DNA of 64,000 nucleotides, from positions 22,201,118-22,265,117 of the forward strand of contig NC_090280.1 in the NCBI RefSeq assembly GCF_037392515.1. Direction: 5' to 3'. The number at the start of each line of letters is the position of its first letter. The first letter of the stretch is position 1. Shown here in pieces: positions 24,509-35,080 of this stretch. The notes under the pieces are model-generated. The model did not search any database. It was given only the letters and a program-made list of their open reading frames with translations, and was not told the origin of the DNA. This DNA is from Haliotis asinina (Eukaryota > Mollusca > Gastropoda > Lepetellida > Haliotidae). Position numbers and translations under genes: made by a program.

Positions 24509-26802
24509 GTTGGCTCTCCATAGTAACAATATAGTAATAATATACTGTCCAGCAAAAGAAATGGAATTTGTAAAACAAAATGTAATTCATAAATGTAATC
24601 GTTCATGTTGGATTTACCTATTCCATAAACTGGTGTGATAATTACATTTTAATGATCAATCCGCCCATTCGTTATGTCATAAAAAACAGAAACGTTCGAA
24701 TGTTGAGCTGATATTCCAAGTGTTAGGATGAAACAGACAAAATCAACGTCATGCTTCAACACTTTAATCTTGATTATGGAAAATGATGAGCAAATCTTCC
24801 AGACTTAATGACTTTATGTACTTAAACACGAAGAACGTGGTTACGGTATAATGGCAGCATTCTGGAAATATCTACATGGAAAAAAGTACTTAGTATCCCA
24901 ACAGTCCCAATTTTTCTTCGGATCAATATGCTGTCATTAAGCATAGCCGAGGAACATGTCCATGCCTCAGTTTAACTAATAGTCTGGATAAACTGAATAT
25001 CCAGGAATAATTAATTACAGATCTAACGAAAACAACCCCCGAAACAGTAGTTTACTCGGAAATAAAAATATAACTATAGCCGTAAAACGTAATAAATGCG
25101 GTAATGTTCAAGATTTCGGCGGCATACAATCCTGAAAAAGTCAGGATTCAATAACAATGTTATTATCTGGTGGAACTTCCGCCTCTCGCAATTACATCCC
25201 CAAGCTTTATTCTCATTGACTGACTGACCGAGTTAGGTTTTACAGCAATCTTCTTCTTCATTTATCTTCTAGCAATATTACAGCAACATCACAACAGGGG
25301 ACACCAGAAATAGCCTCTCCTCATTGACAGTATCAGACGTTCAATTAGACTTTGAGGCACTGCATTCAATTTTTGATGGTGGGCTTCATGTAACACTAAA
25401 TAATTTGTACTGGAGGACTTGACTTGTGTATTCTTCGACCCATAATGTCCAAAATATGTACTTTGGTATTGAAGACCGGGCCCCTCAAGAGGTTTCAGTG
25501 GTGTACCGGTGTCCCTTAAGATCTTCTCCGATCGACATACCGTCAAGTTTACACTGATATCTGAGTAACAGATACTACAGCTTAAATGTGAGATCAAAAC
25601 AGGCAGTCGTAGGAAACAAGTACTTAATTTACGATTTAGGTTTCATTCTGGCAATACTTTAATCTAGCAAGAAAAATGACATCGTCCTTATATTGTCCGA
25701 TAGGACACGCCCACACCAGAAATCAACCAATCACGATAATCCATTTGTCTCATTATTAATCATCCATGCATTCAAGTGATCCACCTGGACTCAAGCCACG
25801 TGATCGCGCCTCAATGGCATCACAATATATAAGGTTAGAATAATGGTGACCATATGGACCAGAGGTCTAATCACATTCATCCAGAGAAATACCAGCTGAA
25901 AGAATCGTCAGCGAAAACTTCTTTGTTCCTGTTTCACGTTAATATATAGATCTTAAATATACAAGGGGCATCGACATACCAAATTGATCTTTTGAACTGG
26001 TTTATTATAGAATGTATGAATTATGATATAATGTCCGTGAAGGTATTAAAATGGTGACCTTATCGACCAGAGGTGTCATCACATTTACCTAGCAAGATGA
26101 CAGCTCAGAGCATTGCCAGCGAAAAAGACACGCTCTTCCTGTTTCAAGTTAATCGGTCCGAATGATAAAGGAAAACAAACTAACCAAGTTGATCTTTTGA
26201 ACCGATCTATTGTTTTATATCTTTTATCACTGATTTTGATATTCTTTGTCGTTTCCGAGTGGAGAAGAAAAGGACGTGGAAGGACATATACGGTTGTATA
26301 AACGACATCAGATTTACGAAACTCACTAAAGTGTTATTTATTTCTTCTTAAATCATCTTCCTACAGAACATTTCTTCAGAAATACCTGTAAACAAGACAT
26401 TGATTCCAAGCATCAGTTTTCATTGCAATATTACGTTGAAGATCTGGTAAGTTTATTGCAATGAAGTTTTGTGGGGGGTGCAATGTCTGAATGGGAAACT
26501 CAGTAGTCGTTTGTATGGGGAAGTCCATAGCCATACTTCTGCCCAGTCAAGATGCTTTACGGGTCACTGTGATAGATTTGTAATATTGTTGGCAGTAACC
26601 ATTTGCACTTTATATCTCATGAATAAGTGAAAAGCGTCAACAAAGGTTGACTGCCATGGCCATACTTCGTAATAACTGTCACTCCTGCCCAGAGAAGGTG
26701 ATTTACCGCCTGCTGTGATAGACTTGTAATATTGTTGTCATTGGTGTAAACCAGCCAGGTCTGGGCAGATAACTATGACTGTGTTGTGTTTCATTTTAAC
26801 AG
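24509..26802 (+). other. Gene B intron 3
   Basis: Contents: a SINE fragment (25260-25310), a direct duplication of about 205 bp (25841-26210), an open frame with a hydrophobic segment (26113-26301), and near its end a doubled segment (26529-26595 and 26665-26745) homologous to the end of the gene A intron. Confidence 0.65.
25841..26210. repeat. Direct duplication of about 205 bp
   Basis: atggtgacc[a/t]tat[g/c]gaccag..ggt[c/g]t..atcacatt begins at 25842 and again at 26051; both copies continue through a gccagcgaaaa-like part, cctgtttca and ttgatcttttgaac. The copies have diverged by point changes and indels. Confidence 0.7.
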
Positions 26803-27068
26803 AGTGCGACAAGTACGGCGCAACCTTCAGTCTCCTGACCTACCAGTACTGCAGCCACGGCTTCAACGGTACAGAATACCACTTCCCCGACTTATCTGAC
26901 TTAAGGAGATGCAGGGAGAAGTGCAGGCAGATCACAAGCTTCATCTGTCGCTCGTTTGAGCTATGGAATGGTGCATGCTACCTATTTAATGACACAAGGC
27001 TCGCCGTTCCCCAAAGGTACTGGAGGGAATATGATGGCTGTAAACACTACCAGAGAAACTGTGCATAG
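26803..27068 (+). CDS. Gene B exon 4: terminal PAN/apple-like domain
   Basis: The acceptor is cattttaacag|ag, which supplies two bases to finish a GAG codon; the stop TAG is at 27066-27068. Eight cysteines with the same order as gene A: ECDKYG..QYC..LRRCREKC..FICRSFEL..GACYL..GC..NC. The PAN core C-x3-C..F-x-CRSFEL..C is clear. It is three residues longer than the gene A exon (DLSDL insertion). The complete gene B product is 285 residues, which suggests a small secreted multi-domain protein. Confidence 0.88.
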
Positions 27069-27215
27069 TACAATAGGCAGGACCTACATGTGCATCAGAT
27101 CGACAACATATTGTGTATTTATATATGTATAGATAAAGGCTTTAATGTTTTTCTTCTCTTTTGACACGAGCAATCTGGAACCAAGTTAAGTTATTTAAGT
27201 TACTTGAGTACTCTA

Positions 27216-27221
27216 AATAAA
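27216..27221 (+). promoter_or_regulatory. Poly(A) signal of gene B
   Basis: AATAAA lies 148 bp after the stop codon, before the first downstream repeat. It is the only canonical hexamer in the near 3' flank. Confidence 0.65.
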
Positions 27222-27235
27222 GTCTGAGCAGGACA

Positions 27236-27480
27236 ATCCAGTGATCTAGTGGAAATGAGATACGATAATATGTGTCAGACAAGTCGTCGAGCCTGACCAC
27301 TCGATCGTCTCAGCCGCCTCTGACGACGAGGTCGGTGAAAACCAGTCCTAATCCGCATCCTCAGCTTGAATGAGTGAGTTTAGTTTGACGCCATACTCAG
27401 CAATATTATAGCTATATGGCGGCAAATACAAATAATCGAGTCGGGACCAGACATTCTAGTGACAAACGGCTTGGGCATAC
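27236..27480 (+). repeat. 270-bp dispersed repeat, two rearranged parts
   Basis: 27236-27360 holds the 3' half (tgtgtcagacaagtcgtcga..ctgaccactcgatc) and 27365-27480 the 5' half (gagtgagtttagtttgacgc..tactcagcaatatta). It fills the short gap between the convergent gene B and nuclear receptor genes. Confidence 0.75.
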
Positions 27481-27526
27481 AAAATATTTATATGATAGTA
27501 TGCATCAACCAAACCAGACACGTTTA

Positions 27527-27765
27527 TCACAAGCCATATATTTCCATGAGTAGTTGACTTTGTTGCATAAAATTCCACTGGGAGAGTTTGTCCGCTGTTC
27601 TGTGATCCAATTCACAAAGTTCTCGAAGATCGGTGACTCGGTCAATGATCTTGGCAAATCTTGCCAATGGCTTTTTATGTCTTTTCTTCATGTGATGAAT
27701 CAGAGCTTCAACAATTACCCATTGGATTGAATCTACTTTGTGTGGTTCGTCCAGGGCGCAGCGGT
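27527..27765 (-). CDS. Nuclear receptor, last exon (LBD C-terminus, AF-2)
   Basis: It encodes the end of the ligand-binding domain: DRCALDEPHKVDSIQWVIVE..KPLARFAKIIDRVTDLREL.. and finishes QLLMEIYGL then TGA (27527-27529). This matches helices 9-12 of nuclear receptors; the last nonamer resembles the AF-2 coactivator helix (LLxEIY). The acceptor catctttcag|ac gives two bases that complete GAC after the phase 1 donor of the exon at 28892-29145. Open coding continues upstream into the intron by chance. Confidence 0.9.
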
Positions 27766-28079
27766 CTGAAAGATGGACATGAAAACACGAAGAAGTGGTA
27801 ACACCTACATGACCTGGTCGTTGCCAATTGGCGCACATCCAGAACATAAACATTGTGTTCAAGATGTCCACAAAATCGCATTGACATAACAGACCTTATT
27901 CCCCATAAAGGGTATAGTTTGTCCCCACAGTCACGTCACGGCTGTTTGAATATATCGAATCTGTCTCGTTAACTCAAAATTTTAGTTGCTGTTTAAATAT
28001 AATTCGTAAGGAATTGTATTATTTGGGAAAGAATTCTATTTTCAAAGTGATGCTTTAAATCCGTCTCGTCCCATAGAGA

Positions 28080-28310
28080 AGTACAGCAAGTACAGCAAGT
28101 AGCCATGGTCCATGGTGATCTACCTTCAGCTGCTGGCTATCTGTGGCCTGTATTTATTGAACTAATTATAGTTTAGATCCAACTGCAGGTTTTACATAGA
28201 AATCTTTCACATACTGGTTGTGTGGACTGCCCTTTGTATTTAAGCTGTGTATCTTCTGTGAGTTTATAACTTGTTCAATCACGATATGACTGCCGATTTA
28301 AGAAAACAAA
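28080..28310 (+). repeat. Dispersed repeat, copy 2, with (AAAAAC)n tail
   Basis: Homologous to 23130-23460 (gtgatctaccttcagctgct..ggctatctgtggcctgt..tcaatcacgatatgactg). It is followed by aaaacaaaaacaaaaac at about 28312-28345, which may be its simple tail. Confidence 0.6.
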
Positions 28311-28694
28311 AACAAAAACAAAAACAAAAACAAAAACGAAACAAAAAACAAACAAAATCAACCCAAAACACATAACTACTCACTCATTCAAAACGTCAAC
28401 ATTAAGTCTCGAGTTTCAGCCATAGCAGTTTGTTAAATATAGCATAAAAATAAAAGACGAAATAGTGATGACATATTCGTTAATAGACAAATAGACAACA
28501 GAAATTCAGTAATGTCACCACATGCCAAGGATGCCCCAATCAGTCTCGAATACCTCCCAGAATAACATATTTCATAAAACGTAAATAGTAAAATAATATG
28601 ACGAAATGAATTAGAAAGGTTTACAGAAAATCAGAAACCCTGATTTCAATTACGCCTAGGGAAAGGCAAAAAGCTCCTCCTATAAACGGTTTCT

Positions 28695-28860
28695 GAAAGG
28701 AGTCTAGTCGTTAAATGCGTCCGCCCGTCACGCCGAAAACCCGGGCTCTATTCCCGAATTGGGTTCAATGTGTGAATTCAGTTTGCTGTGCACACGCCGT
28801 GATATTGCTGGAATACTGCTAACACCGGCGTAAAACCATACTCGCTCAATCACTTCGTAA
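28695..28860 (+). repeat. tRNA-derived SINE, near full length
   Basis: gtctagtcgttaaatgcgtc..cacgccgaaaacccgggctc..gtgatattgctggaatactg..ggcgtaaaaccatactcgct. It sits in the last intron of the nuclear receptor gene, antisense to it. Confidence 0.85.
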
Positions 28861-28891
28861 GGGAACTACCAAAATGTAAGGTTTAACGTAC

Positions 28892-29145
28892 CTGCACACA
28901 TTACACAGATTCCTTCGACCAGCACCAATTCAGTCAAAGACAGATTCATCCGCTTTAAAGAAGAAGCAATGACAAAGAGTTTGTCTGTGTATTCCCTTCC
29001 CCATATCCTGCTCAAGGTGTCAGCCCGACAGCACAACATCATTGATATCGATGCCACATTCAGCTCTCTGTTGTAGCCAGGAAACTGCTCCAAAACGAAG
29101 AACTCCAGTCGACCATCTAGCGTAACAGAATGATACTCTTTATTA
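28892..29145 (-). CDS. Nuclear receptor exon (LBD middle)
   Basis: 254 bp, phase 2 to phase 1. It encodes NKEYHSVTLDGRLEFFVLEQ, then a segment with MMLCCRADTLSRIWGREYTD and KRMNLSLTELVLVEGICVMC. The last part matches LBD helices 7-8, where family members read LxLtdxElaLlxAxvL. The acceptor is tttcttcag|t and the donor gcag|gtacgt. Both phases agree with the neighbouring exons. Confidence 0.88.
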
Positions 29146-29194
29146 CTGAAGAAACATAAGAAAACAACACAAGTTTTTATTTTAATCCGGGACA

Positions 29195-29275
29195 CAGAGG
29201 TGGACCAGTGGTTAAAGCGTTCGCAAGTCACGCCCGGGTTCCATCAGATATAAACTCCACCTCACTCACACACAC
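29195..29275 (+). repeat. SINE head fragment
   Basis: gaggtggaccagtggttaaa..gcgttcgc..cacgcccgggttcc, truncated. Confidence 0.6.
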
Positions 29276-29289
29276 TTTGATTTTACTCA

Positions 29290-29455
29290 TGGTGAATAAA
29301 TAGCAGAGGATTTAAGCCGCTATTTGCAGTTTTTCAGCAATGTCACAGCAGGGGACAACATAAATTGGATTCAGACCCTACACCAATGTAAGGAGTCAAA
29401 CCAGGACTTCCTAATGATGAGCGAACGTGTCGACCACTCGGCTACACCATCAAAA
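29290..29455 (-). repeat. SINE, reverse orientation
   Basis: + strand shows cagcaatgtcacagcagggg..ggagtcaaaccaggacttcc..gaccactcggctacacc, the complement of the SINE head and body. Confidence 0.65.
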
Positions 29456-30040
29456 CGTCTGGTTCTTTTAATATTTTCCTGTTTGTCTTATTTTTAGAAG
29501 CTTTTAGATAAAGAGTTATTGTAACCTACTTGGATTGAATTGAATTGACAAACAAAACTATCCTCACGATAAAAACATATTTTTTATTACTGCAGGTAAG
29601 AAATGTCATTAGATCTCAATTTAACGATATTTCCTGAACACGATTTATCACAGAGATCTGTTCACCACTGAAGCTAAACCAGCTGATACACATGTGAAAT
29701 ACAGTAGCGATGATCCAAGTGGTCGGTAACCCTAGTTATAAAGTGCTATTACAATCAGCCTGCAGAGTCAGCCTAATGTTTGATAATATGTAAGAATATA
29801 TTTCCGGCCACCTGACTGGTCTAGAGTAGGTTTAGAGGCGTCGACAGAAAAGCACATTTACTCCAACCCAGGTCCGACCAAAAGTCATACGGCCTCTGCG
29901 TTATTGTGTCGTAGTGATAATAAAATTACTTTTCTTGACTAAATGGACATGTTTTGGTTTTTAGAAGCTTTCTCTGGGGTAATTACATAATAAAACAATT
30001 ACAGACTGGTGAATTCTGGTCAATACCAGTTTTTATGGAC
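29456..30040 (-). other. Nuclear receptor intron
   Basis: No further exon or repeat was recognised in the rest of this intron. Confidence 0.5.
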
Positions 30041-30318
30041 CTGCGAAAAGCAATATTGATCGAGGAGGGAAAAAAGATATTGACCTCATCAGCAGTTTGT
30101 GAATTGTTTAATATCGTACAAGTCGGTGACATACGTTTGATGAGTTGTTCTCTGTCATTGGAAGACAACTCGTTGAAGCCAGGCACAGACTTGATGAACT
30201 GGATGTACTGACAAACGCTTTTCTCCATTTCCCTTGCCAGGTCACATTGCAGATCCACGTTGTCGGCGGTATCATTAGATATAGTGTCCACCAAGCTGCA
30301 TTCTGATGCTTTATGGGT
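30041..30318 (-). CDS. Nuclear receptor exon (LBD N-terminal half)
   Basis: 278 bp, phase 0 to phase 2. It encodes LAREMEKSVCQYIQFIKSVP..GFNELSSNDREQLIKRMSPT, which is the LBD signature around helices 3-5 (family pattern ..vefAkxipgFxeLsxxDQixLLK). The acceptor is tttcattgtag|a. The donor cgcag|gtccat was chosen over a nearby g|gtattg because only the former gives phase 2, which the next exon needs. Confidence 0.88.
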
Positions 30319-30446
30319 CTACAATGAAAGAAAATAATGACCACGTTTCATGATGGTCATCTGTCAAGATTAAAATTCTCAGTGTGTGACAGATCCCTTT
30401 GAATGTTAACCGTATGGAATCTTCATCGTCCTGGGCGTTAATCATA

Positions 30447-30485
30447 CAGTAAATCCTTCCTTCCTTCCTTCATTCATTCATTCAT
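30447..30485. repeat. (CCTT)n(CATT)n microsatellite
   Basis: ccttccttccttccttcatt followed by cattcattcat. Confidence 0.9.
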
Positions 30486-30963
30486 ATCAAAACGAGGTGA
30501 ATCATCAAAATTCATCCTAACACATCAAGGCAGGCACGTGGGCATGCAACACAAAGGACTTGGCAGCAATACATTTACAGTCACTGGTCTTAATATTATA
30601 AGAAAGGAAAGAGGTAAAACAAGGTCAACACTCCAAGTGTGTTTCGGGTTCACTGTGTATAACTTCAGTCAAACTAGACACTCGTTCCTAGATGAGTCAT
30701 TTATCTCATTCATCTACAACATGAAATATAGATCACAATCATTGAAACCATGGTTTGAGAGCCGGGTCTTCAAAACACAAATCGTGGGTTTTTTCAATTC
30801 CGAGTTAGGTTTGTGCTACAAGCCCCTGCGGAGACAGGTCTAAAGGAACGTATCTTTGTTTACTAATTGGTACCCACAACTGTGTTCATAGCGTTGCAAT
30901 GTCCTGGTATTGTTAAAACACTGGAGTGCTTTAAAGTAGGAAAAGCAAGGGCAGTTAACTCAC

Positions 30964-31193
30964 GATGTACAATACGTGCAGTTCAGCTATTTCAGCATCT
31001 GTTAGATAATGCAGAGAGGGTATATACTCGGCATGTGCTGTAAGGAGCATGGCAGCCAAGCAATCCAATTCTTCATTAGCTGATACAGAACACAAGTCTT
31101 CTTTTGGAGCAGACGACCATTCGGCTCTTAGCTTTCGAACCTCAAGGGTATGTATCGTTCTTGTTTGCAGGGTGTAACGCCCAATACGAATAT
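30964..31193 (-). CDS. Nuclear receptor exon (DBD C-terminal extension, hinge, start of LBD)
   Basis: 230 bp, phase 1 to phase 0. The acceptor is actattgcag|at. It encodes IRIGRYTLQTRTIHTLEVRK, which continues the zinc-finger exon through GMSKQ and matches the receptor pattern GMSxxAIRxGRY. Next come an acidic hinge (EWSSAPKEDLCSVS) and the first LBD helix (ELDCLAAMLLTAHAEYIPSL). The donor is tacatc|gtgagt. A weaker internal acceptor (aacaag) would break the frame. Confidence 0.88.
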
Positions 31194-31474
31194 CTGCAAT
31201 AGTAACCTAATTTATAATGACGCCATGCAACCATGAACGAGGATTTTAATGGTATTTGTCGTTAGTCAATGGGATAATTTTAACGCCGGTTTAAACAATA
31301 TTAAGTTTTCGGATGGGTCGTAGAGAATCCTAGAAACATTCAATAATTTATTTTGGCGATTACTCGTCGTTATTGGCAGCTAAGAAAGTTATTGTGATTA
31401 AGTCTACGGCGTACTCAACAATGGGGTAGACCAGTAAAGATAGTGAAATGTCATCTAGGTCTCATGACGTCTGC

Positions 31475-31475
31475 A

Positions 31476-31512
<37 letters not shown>

Positions 31513-32250
31513 AAGAAAGACGTTTATTCAATATTTCAGGCCATATGACAGTTAGTTTAGATTTGTACATTCCACAGTCACCTGGATATGTAATATACAT
31601 ACATGTATTGCTGTCTAATTTCAAAAATCATTTTCAGGAATATTGAAACGAATTTTATTTAGTTTATATTTCTTGAATTTAATAGGCTTTTTTGTTAATC
31701 TTTGTGGAGTTGAGATCACAGGGCGGTATCTGGTTCTAAGAAACTCATCCTCGGCATAGCCCTTATTACATAAATTACATAAACTATTATTTTTATCATG
31801 TATATTTCTCTTTCAAAAATTATAAAAAGTAAACTTGTGTAGTGATATTCGTAATTTACAGAATGTTCTCCGTAAAACCCTATCCTGTGGGTCGGTTACA
31901 TATTTTTCAGAACAAGTAATGATACAATATTTGCATAGCGACACAGAAATTTTGAGATTTTGATATTTGGCAGTGTCAGTTTTGTGAAACTATATCAAAA
32001 GAATCTTTCCCATTATCATCCAATCTTTTTAACATTTTATAACATTGAACGGAAAATCTATTTGAATTTGTACGAAGTAACTTTATCCAATATTGACAGC
32101 CCATAACTGTGATGCAACAAAGAGACCAGTGCGACCAGTTTCTCCTAAAATAGCCTTGTTAGAGGCATATTTACCAACACCCAACATGTGTTTAAAACAT
32201 AAAATATAAACATATGATTTGTTTCGATGGAATCATTAAACATGCGTTTA
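31475..32250 (-). mobile_element. LINE 3' fragment with tetranucleotide tail
   Basis: On the - strand the 3' end is atggcctgaaatattgaata..aac followed by (CTGT)n, seen on + as (ACAG)n at 31475-31512. The same end occurs at 43885. Upstream - strand coding remains include FKHMLGVGKYASNKAILGET and GRTGLFVASQLWAVNIG, with stops: the C-terminal region of a non-LTR reverse transcriptase. It is 5'-truncated and inactive and lies in the nuclear receptor intron in the same orientation as the gene. Confidence 0.75.
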
Positions 32251-32435
32251 CCTCCCTTATTTCGGAACCATATGGGAGAATTGGGGCAATTTTCTATAAA
32301 AACAAATAGAAACAACTGGGAAAGACATAAAGTTATTTTCTTTAAAGAAGTTACATACGGGGATCAAGGCTTTTGATGCTTGCGAACCTAGCTGTTTGCA
32401 GGCTGCTGATCATGATAATCTGGACGATACACAGT

Positions 32436-32668
32436 AGGAAATGTGTAAAGTCTGAAATGTGTAACGTCTGAAATGTGTAACGTCTGAAATGCGTAACGTC
32501 TGAAATGTATAACGTCTGAAATGTATAACGTCTGAAACGTGTAACGTCTGAAATGTATAACGTCTGAAACGTGTAACGTCTGAAATGTGTAACGTCTGAA
32601 ACGTGTACCGTCTGAAATGTGTACCGTCTGAAACGTGTAACGTCTGAAACGCGTAACGTCTGAAACGT
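32436..32668. repeat. 16-bp minisatellite, about 14-15 copies
   Basis: The unit is gtctgaaa[t/c]gtgtaac. Open frames over it are repeat translations. It lies in the intron 3' of the second zinc-finger exon. Confidence 0.92.
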
Positions 32669-32780
32669 AACCTCAAGATGTTGATGACACATATATAGAA
32701 GCAAGACTTGTCTGTATCGTCAGTTATTATGGTCTGGTATAGTAAACGTCTTGATTCACTGAGCTCGTTGGAGTGGTTAT

Positions 32781-32931
32781 GTGTGTAGCCTAGTGGTTAA
32801 GGTGTTCGTTTGTCACGCCAAAGACCCGTGTTCGATAGGTATAATGTGTGAAGCCCATTTCTGGTGCCCTCCGCTCTGATATTGCAGAAATATTGCTAAA
32901 ACCCGACGTAAAACCCAATTCACTCACTCAC
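32781..32931 (+). repeat. SINE abutting a splice donor
   Basis: gtgtagcctagtggttaagg..cacgccaaagacccgtgttc..ctgatattgc..aaacccaattcactcactca. Its 3' tail touches the nuclear receptor exon: on the - strand the intron begins gtca then gtgagtgagtgaattggg, the SINE tail. Confidence 0.85.
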
Positions 32932-32935
32932 TGAC

Positions 32936-33074
32936 CTTGTTTGGACATGCCTACAGCAACACACTTCTTAAATCTGCAGTGGGAACAGCATCTTCTATTG
33001 CGAGTCAGGTCACAGTTCCCACTTTGTCGACACGTGTAGGGGTTTTCTTGCATGCTGTTACGTCGATAGAACCC
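32936..33074 (-). CDS. Nuclear receptor exon: second zinc finger of the DBD
   Basis: 139 bp, phase 0 to phase 1. It encodes GFYRRNSMQENPYTC, RQSGNC, DLTRNRRCCSHC and RFKKCVAVGMSKQ. The intron before GFYRR is at a position common in nuclear receptors (CxxCK|GFF). The spacing is C-x5-C-x8-C-x2-C, one residue shorter in the second gap than the usual x9, with an extra Cys. The acceptor is ttgtacag|ggg. The donor caag|gtcagt was chosen because the next exon needs phase 1; a stronger gtgagt lies 4 bases on. The exon lies 120 bp from a Tc1 element and next to a SINE. Confidence 0.93.
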
Positions 33075-33193
33075 CTGTACAACAAGAAACATTCCATGGC
33101 ATCACGTTCATGATCCTAGATGCACCTGAGTAGAGTATATAAAACATTTCTTGGATCCGCTCGTATGAAATACGTTCGCTCCTTAAAGATATA

Positions 33194-34491
33194 TAGTCTG
33201 GTTCATAATTATTGAGAATTTTTCTTCTTACTTTGAGCTATCCTAACACCTCAACTGATTCACTGATACTTAAAACTAAGTTATGGTATAAGGGAGGTAA
33301 CTCATCTTGGCCTACTGAGTATAGTACAATTAGAGTTACCTCCCCTGAATTTGTAGCAGACGTCATTTTCCTCAGCACTGTCAACAATGTCTGCTGAAGA
33401 TAAAAGAAGGTTGATTTTTGAGTTGTGTAATCAAGGAATTGATGATGTAAATACACTGGCAGAGAGAACAGGAACTCCTCTTTCTACCGTGTATAGGATT
33501 AGGAAGAATTTTAAAGAGGGAAAGGTTTTTGGGCACCAGAAAGGAGCAGGGAGACCCAGAAAATTGGACTTCTCAGATCGCGTCCGGCTGGGACTTTTAG
33601 CGTCTAAAAAGCAAAGGGCAAGCATCTCCAACATCAGGTATGAAATGATAGAAAGGGGATCAACAGTTGTATCAAAATCTACAGTTAGAAGAAATTTGAT
33701 TGATCTTGGATGGGAGAAAAAGACTGGAATTCCTTCTCCTCTCATGAAACAAGAACATAAAGACAGGCGTGTTAAGTGGTGTTTGGCACATGAAAACTTT
33801 GACTGGGAAAATGTGATTTTTACTGATGAAAGCTCAATATGGGTATATCCCAATAATGTGAAAATATGGACAAAGTCTGCGTCAGCACCGTTGTATCGAC
33901 GACCTAAATACAGATCAAAATGTTTCATGTATGGGGAGGGATATCCTTATTAGGAACGACCCCACTGTGTGTGTTTGAGGGAAATCTGACATGTCAACGC
34001 TTCACTAACATATTAGATATATTCTCCTTCCAAGTGCACATGTGTTTTATGGAAATGACTGGATTTTGCAGCAAGATAATGATCCTAAACACACTGCAAA
34101 ACATGCCAAGCAGTGGTTTCAGGAGAAAAATGTGACTGCATTACCATTTCCTGCATATAGTCCTGACTTAAATCCCATTGAGAACATTTGGGGGATGATG
34201 AAGGAATGTGTGAATCAAAAGGGGTTGACAAAAATTGAAGACATGAAGAGAGAAGTGGTCCGATACTGGGACAGCATAACTCACGAGACACTAACCTCTC
34301 TGATAGGAAGTATGCCTACCCGTCTTAGACTGTGCCGTGAAGCTCAAGGAGACTTGATAAAATATTAAATTGTTACCTACACAACATGAAAAGGTCAGTT
34401 CACTTTCACAATACATTCAATTTCATCTGATTTGTTCTCGTTTAATAATATGAAATGCTTTAGCTATTCTCAATAATTTTGAACCATACTG
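33194..34491 (+). mobile_element. Tc1-like transposon, 1298 bp
   Basis: It has terminal inverted repeats (33194 tagtctggttcataattatt.. and the complement of ..aataattttgaaccatactg ending at 34491), diverged at a few places, and TA duplications at 33192-33193 and 34492-34493. It is inserted in a degenerate repeat (gtatgaaatac..) in the intron between the two zinc-finger exons, antisense to the receptor gene. Confidence 0.9.
33387..34368 (+). pseudogene. Tc1-like transposase, two frameshifts
   Basis: The N-terminal part (33387-33920) has a paired-type helix-turn-helix region (LAERTGTPLSTVYRIRKNF), GAGRPRKL, and the first catalytic Asp in VIFTDESSIWV. The frame shifts near 33920 (VWGGISLLGTTPL..EGNLTCQRF) and again near 34035-34042. 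The C-terminal part then has the second Asp (LQQDNDPKHTA) and the Glu (SPDLNPIENIWG) 34 residues apart. The DD34E triad is intact but the reading frame is broken twice, so the copy is inactive, though fairly young by its conservation. Confidence 0.92.
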
Positions 34492-34740
34492 TACCATCCA
34501 TCTGTGCCTATGAAATACATCGAGTCATCAGCGAACAAATAATCTCTCTACAGATATGTATTATATCAACACAAGCAGATACAACTACAACATTTTACCT
34601 TTGTCAGCGAGTGTTGATATAATCAAGAGTAAGATGCTATTTATCATCAAAACTCATCCTTCATTGGTTTTCAATGAAAAATGTTCATCTCTCAACACTG
34701 AACTTCTATTAGACTTGCAGGTCAACAATGTCATCGCCTT

Positions 34741-34825
34741 GTGACGTCATCAAGTGATAGCACTGTCAGGGCACTGTATAATATCTACTGCCAAAATGAT
34801 ATCTCCTGGGATATCTGATATAATT
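34741..34825 (+). repeat. Dispersed repeat, copy 2
   Basis: gacgtcatcaagtgatagca..ctgtcagggcactgtataat..gatatctcc matches 11-110. Confidence 0.6.
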
Positions 34826-35080
34826 CGATCCATCCGCTCCTAAATGGCATGTTCGAGTCATCCGTGCCTACGAGGTAATGCATTCGACCCATCCGTTCTT
34901 TAAACATATATTCGATCCATCTGAGCGTAAACAATGCATTCATCCCATTCGATCCTTTAAGATGTATTCGATCCGCCTTGGAATAGATAATAAATTCGAC
35001 CCGACCTTGAAGATGTATTCGATCCTTTACCGAACAAATAATACATTCAACCCATCCGCGGGTATATTTGATCAGTTGTG
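34826..35080. repeat. Degenerate tandem repeat, about 33-45 bp
   Basis: Repeated attcgatccatccg[x]..taaa..motifs. Parts of the same pattern lie on both sides of the Tc1 element (33150-33190 and 34497-34550). Confidence 0.55.

Noticed and set aside
32351..32704. 117-residue open frame on the - strand
   Set aside because: Made of the 16-bp minisatellite unit.
33431..33928. 165-residue - strand frame
   Set aside because: Antisense shadow of the Tc1 transposase.
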